From NCBI GenBank assembly GCA_001596155.1, contig CP014771.1:2852001-2916000 (forward strand): a stretch of 64,000 nt of DNA. Reading direction: 5' to 3'. The translations under genes and the position numbers were made by a program. The stretch is from Hymenobacter psoromatis (GTDB lineage Bacteria > Bacteroidota > Bacteroidia > Cytophagales > Hymenobacteraceae). Position 1 is the first letter of the stretch. Each line of letters starts with the position of its first letter. The notes below the pieces were generated by a model. The model had not been told where the DNA came from, searched no databases, and worked only from the letters and a program-made list of their open reading frames with translations. This document shows, in pieces, positions 61,267 through 64,000 of the stretch.

Positions 61267-61391
61267 AAACGTAACAAATGCCCGCCCGGCGGGGGTAGGG
61301 CGTTGTACGCAATTCCTGGGCCGGGCTACTACTACCCCTACCCTACCTCCACATTCCTACCAATAAACTTATCTGCCGTGGCGGCAGGCTA

Positions 61392-61883
61392 TCAGCTTTT
61401 GGGGCTATCGTAGAAGTAAAACTCGGCGTTTTGGGGCACGATATCGACCCATTTTTCAGTCTGAAAGCGCAGGCAGATGACGGCGGCCGTAGGCATCTCA
61501 CCGCTTAGGGGCGAGGGCGAGAGGTGGTTGGCCACGTCGGTGAGGGTAGGGTTGTGGCCGGTCAGCAGCACGGCCGGGGCGGTGTCGGGCAGACCCCGGA
61601 TAACGGCCAGCAGGGTATCGACATCGGCCTGGTAGATATCTGGCTCCACCACGATATTGGCCGACGAATACTTCAGCTCGCGGGCTACCAGGACGGCGGT
61701 GCTCATGGCCCGCACGGCCGGCGAGCTCACGATGAGGTCGGGCACGATGCGGCGCCCGGCCAGGGCCTTGCCCATGCGCGGGGCATCGTCGCGGCCCCGG
61801 TCGTTGAGTGGGCGCTCCTGGTCACTGAGTTCATCAAAACTCCAGCTCGACTTAGCGTGGCGCATTAGGTATAAAGTTCTCAT
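61392..61883 (-). CDS. sixA: SixA-type phosphohistidine phosphatase
   Basis: This 163-aa histidine phosphatase superfamily protein has the RHG-type motif at the start (MRTLYLMRHAKSSW, Arg8-His9), ERPLNDRGRDDAPRMGKAL, IVSSPAVRAMSTA and LLTGHNPTLTDVANHL. Length and motifs match SixA, which removes phosphate from HPt or related phosphohistidines. It lies directly upstream of ppk1 in transcription order. The partner phosphoprotein is not identified here. Confidence 0.88.
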   Translation of the reverse strand: MRTLYLMRHAKSSWSFDELSDQERPLNDRGRDDAPRMGKALAGRRIVPDLIVSSPAVRAMSTAVLVARELKYSSANIVVEPDIYQADVDTLLAVIRGLPDTAPAVLLTGHNPTLTDVANHLSPSPLSGEMPTAAVICLRFQTEKWVDIVPQNAEFYFYDSPKS

Positions 61884-61953
61884 GGTACGAAGCTAGGGAA
61901 GAGGGCGTAAACTGGCCCGCCGAAAACTACCGCCCTCGTTGTACATTGTTGGC

Positions 61954-63105
61954 ATGAAAACCTCCTCCCTTTTCCCCAGTGCCGCGCTGGTCCTGCTTCT
62001 CAGCCCCGCCCTGGCCTGGGCGCAGGGCGGGGCCTATACGCTGCAAGGCAAATTTGGCAGCAAGGACATTGTCAAGGTTTACCTTCGTTCCATCACCGGC
62101 GCTACCACCAAAGTGGATTCGGCAACAGTGAAAAACGGTCGTTTTTCCTGGAAAGGCGTGGTAAATGAGCCAACCACTGCCTACTTATTTACGGCCAAGC
62201 TGCACAAGGATTTTAGAAAAAGTACCACCAGAGGCTTGGTGCTGTACCTGGAGCCGGGCAACATCCGTATTAGCAGCCCCGATTCACTGCTACACGCCAC
62301 TACTGGCGGCACCCCGCTCAACGAGGCCAATGCCCGGCTGATAGCCGCCACCAAAGTACCGGATGAGCAGATGCGAAAACTGATGGCGGACTACCACGCC
62401 GCCACGCCGGCGCAGCGCCAGGACAAAGCATTGGAGGCCCGCATCGACCAGCAGTCCGATGCCATCGAGGCTGAGCGAAAACCCCTGCTCAAACAATTTA
62501 TTCAGGCAAATCCCCAGAGCTTGGTGAGCCTGGCGGCCCTCAACGACCTGGGCGGCTACCAACTTGACCCTGTTGAGGTTGAGCCGGTATATAACCTGCT
62601 GGCGCCAGCCGTGCGCAACAGTAAAGGTGGCCAAGTGTTTGCCGCTAAGCTTGCTGTCGCCAAAGTCACCGCAATAGGCGCGCTAGCGCCCAACTTCACC
62701 CAGAACGATGTGAATGGCAAGCCAGTGAAGCTCAGCGATTTCCGGGGTAAGTACGTGCTGGTCGATTTCTGGGCTAGCTGGTGCGGCCCCTGCCGCCGTG
62801 AAAACCCCAATGTGGTAGCCAATTACAACCAATATAAAACCCACAACTTCACGGTGCTGGGCGTGTCGCTCGACCGGCCCACCGGCCGCGCCGCCTGGCT
62901 GAAAGCTATCGAAAACGACCACCTAACCTGGACCCACGTGTCGGACCTCAAGTTCTGGAAAAACGACGTGGCCATACTCTACGGTATTCAGGCCGTGCCC
63001 CAAAACCTGCTCATCGGCCCCGACGGCCGCATCGTAGCCAAAAACGTGCGTGGCGAAGAGTTGGGCAAAACCCTGGCCGCCCGGTTGCCCGCCGCTTCGC
63101 AATAA
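61954..63105 (+). CDS. TlpA-like exported thioredoxin with DUF4369 domain
   Basis: The ATG at 61954 (MKTSSLFPSAALVLLLSPAL) gives 383 aa with a signal peptide ending AWAQ. The N-terminal DUF4369 beta domain (about 25-125) leads to a helical linker and a thioredoxin-fold AhpC/TSA-like domain (about 240-380) with the active site DFWASWCGPCRRENPNV. The family acts as an extracytoplasmic thiol-disulfide reductase. The 70-nt gap to sixA is divergent. The domain pair DUF4369-thioredoxin is common in Bacteroidota. Confidence 0.9.
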   Translation: MKTSSLFPSAALVLLLSPALAWAQGGAYTLQGKFGSKDIVKVYLRSITGATTKVDSATVKNGRFSWKGVVNEPTTAYLFTAKLHKDFRKSTTRGLVLYLEPGNIRISSPDSLLHATTGGTPLNEANARLIAATKVPDEQMRKLMADYHAATPAQRQDKALEARIDQQSDAIEAERKPLLKQFIQANPQSLVSLAALNDLGGYQLDPVEVEPVYNLLAPAVRNSKGGQVFAAKLAVAKVTAIGALAPNFTQNDVNGKPVKLSDFRGKYVLVDFWASWCGPCRRENPNVVANYNQYKTHNFTVLGVSLDRPTGRAAWLKAIENDHLTWTHVSDLKFWKNDVAILYGIQAVPQNLLIGPDGRIVAKNVRGEELGKTLAARLPAASQ

Positions 63106-63125
63106 GCTGGCCTGCAGACCCATCG

Positions 63126-63170
63126 CCTACGTAAATAGCCAGCCCCACCGGGGCTGGCTATTTACGTAGG
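63126..63170. terminator. 21-bp perfect hairpin after TlpA-like gene
   Basis: CCTACGTAAATAGCCAGCCC and its complement pair perfectly over 21 bp around a 3-nt loop, 20 nt after the stop. No T-run follows, so termination strength is uncertain. Confidence 0.65.
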
Positions 63171-63248
63171 TGCGCAATTGCTTCGGGTGCTGGCAGGGGG
63201 TAGGCCCCTCTACCCTCCCTGCCAGCCTGAGAATGCCTGGCAGCCAAA

Positions 63249-63356
63249 CTAGCCCACGCGGCGGACCAGCAGTTCGCGCAGCGTCTCGATGTTGTGCTTG
63301 CTTTAGGCTGAGAGGAATACCACTGGGGCGGGCAGGTGAGCTGTGACGGAGGCTTG
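63249..63356 (-). pseudogene. GTPase C-terminal fragment (HflX-like)
   Basis: The minus strand reads QASVTAHLPAPVVFLSA, an in-frame TAA, then SKHNIETLRELLVRRVG and a TAG. The string PVVFLSA...NIETLRELL is the G5/C-terminal pattern of HflX-type GTPases. It has no start and at most 36 codons. It sits 34 nt downstream of the lptB stop. Identification is tentative. Confidence 0.45.
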
Positions 63357-63389
63357 CAATGATAGCCGATTAATACGCCCCATTGCCTG

Positions 63390-64000
63390 CTAATCAAATA
63401 CTTTGCGCTTGAACTCGAAATTGCGGCCCAAGTACACACGGCGCACGGTTTCGTCTGCGGCTAGTTCCTCAGCGGTACCAGCTTTCAGGAGTTTGCCCTC
63501 AAACAAGAGGTAGGCGCGGTCCACGATGCTGAGCGTCGAATTCACATCATGGTCGGTGATGAGGATACCGATGTTGCGGTTTTTGAGCTTGGCTACTATA
63601 CCCTGAATTTCCTCGGTCGCGATGGGGTCGACGCCCGCAAAGGGCTCGTCGAGCAGCACAAATTTGGGGTTTACGGCTAAGGCGCGGGCTATCTCAGTAC
63701 GTCGGCGTTCGCCGCCGCTCAGCACCTTGCCCATGTTCTTGCGCACGTGACTTAAACTAAATTCATCGAGCAGCTCCTCCACTTTATCAAGTTGGGCCTG
63801 CCTGGACATATCCGTCATTTCGAGCACGGCCAAGATATTTTCCTCTACACTCAGGTCACGAAACACACTGGCTTCCTGGGCGAGGTAGCCCATGCCACGT
63901 CGCGCCCGCTGGTAGATAGGCAGACGCGTCACCTCCTCATCGTCAAGGAAAATGCGCCCACCATTGGGCTTCACCATGCCTACCATCATATAGAAGCAGG
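63390..64000 (-). CDS. lptB: LPS export ABC transporter ATPase LptB (partial)
   Basis: LptB powers LPS transport from the inner membrane through LptFG. The gene runs off the right edge; the visible part reads in from [20 protein letters not shown], just after the Walker A region. The Q-loop region ([20 protein letters not shown]), signature [17 protein letters not shown], Walker [14 protein letters not shown] and H-loop TDHDVNSTL are all present. The C-terminus is complete at 63390. The N-terminal 40 or so residues are outside the window. Confidence 0.94.
   Translation of the reverse strand, partial: CFYMMVGMVKPNGGRIFLDDEEVTRLPIYQRARRGMGYLAQEASVFRDLSVEENILAVLEMTDMSRQAQLDKVEELLDEFSLSHVRKNMGKVLSGGERRRTEIARALAVNPKFVLLDEPFAGVDPIATEEIQGIVAKLKNRNIGILITDHDVNSTLSIVDRAYLLFEGKLLKAGTAEELAADETVRRVYLGRNFEFKRKVFD

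Overview
The window is about 62% GC by eye and reads as Bacteroidota, most likely Hymenobacter or a close relative in Cytophagales. The evidence is a type IX secretion / gliding cluster (porP-gldK-gldL-gldM-gldN), a PorE-like OmpA lipoprotein, lineage families (DUF4271, DUF4293, DUF4476, DUF6600), and Bacteroidota-style promoters of the form TAnnTTTG with few Shine-Dalgarno sequences. Most of the window is ordinary chromosomal backbone. The two edge genes, gldN on the left and lptB on the right, are cut by the window ends.

Layout. 1-5.8 kb: T9SS core on the minus strand. 5.9-10.4 kb: hemD, DUF4271, a MraY/WecA-like transferase, a small hypothetical gene and lipB. 10.5-14.5 kb: YraN, a YwqK-like lipoprotein, a cyanophycinase-like peptidase and MgtE. 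14.5-18 kb: a four-gene plus-strand unit ending in a NarL-type two-component pair, bracketed by two copies of a 68-nt promoter-like element. 18-24.3 kb: arfB, a FabH-like synthase, a small barrel protein, an aquaporin, an AraC regulator and two aldo/keto reductases. 24.5-31 kb: tRNA-Phe, a two-gene HdrBC-like Fe-S module, a PorE-like protein and a DUF4476 protein. 31-41 kb: thiolase, kynureninase, psd, gdhA, cdsA, a CPBP protease and dusB. 41-47.3 kb: a lipoprotein, a DUF6600 protein, the gnd-zwf-pgl operon and tRNA-Arg. 47.4-53 kb: an HD-domain/Pycsar-TM fusion and a giant phosphoesterase-barrel fusion.

54.5-57.2 kb is the main accessory patch. It holds an ADP-ribosyltransferase-like gene with a tightly linked small partner, a reading frame with two in-frame stops, a frameshifted and AT-richer DUF4062 gene, and the C-terminal remnant of a Fic-like protein. 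All lie on the minus strand. I read it as a decaying effector/defence-type island. 57.2-64 kb returns to backbone: an esterase, a DUF1016 nuclease, ppk1, sixA, a TlpA-like protein, a GTPase fragment and lptB.

The strongest unexplained signals are not single genes. (1) The short motif CTACCCC(C) / (G)GGGGTAG occurs about 95-100 times by hand count, in genes and between them, several-fold above base composition. (2) The 68-nt element at 14546 and 17862 aligns without gaps around a two-component operon. (3) A 47-bp perfect inverted-repeat element, with two relatives, ends at or contains the start codons of three genes. (4) The window carries an HD domain fused to a Pycsar-type membrane effector, and a 21-bp minisatellite encoding a seven-residue periodicity.
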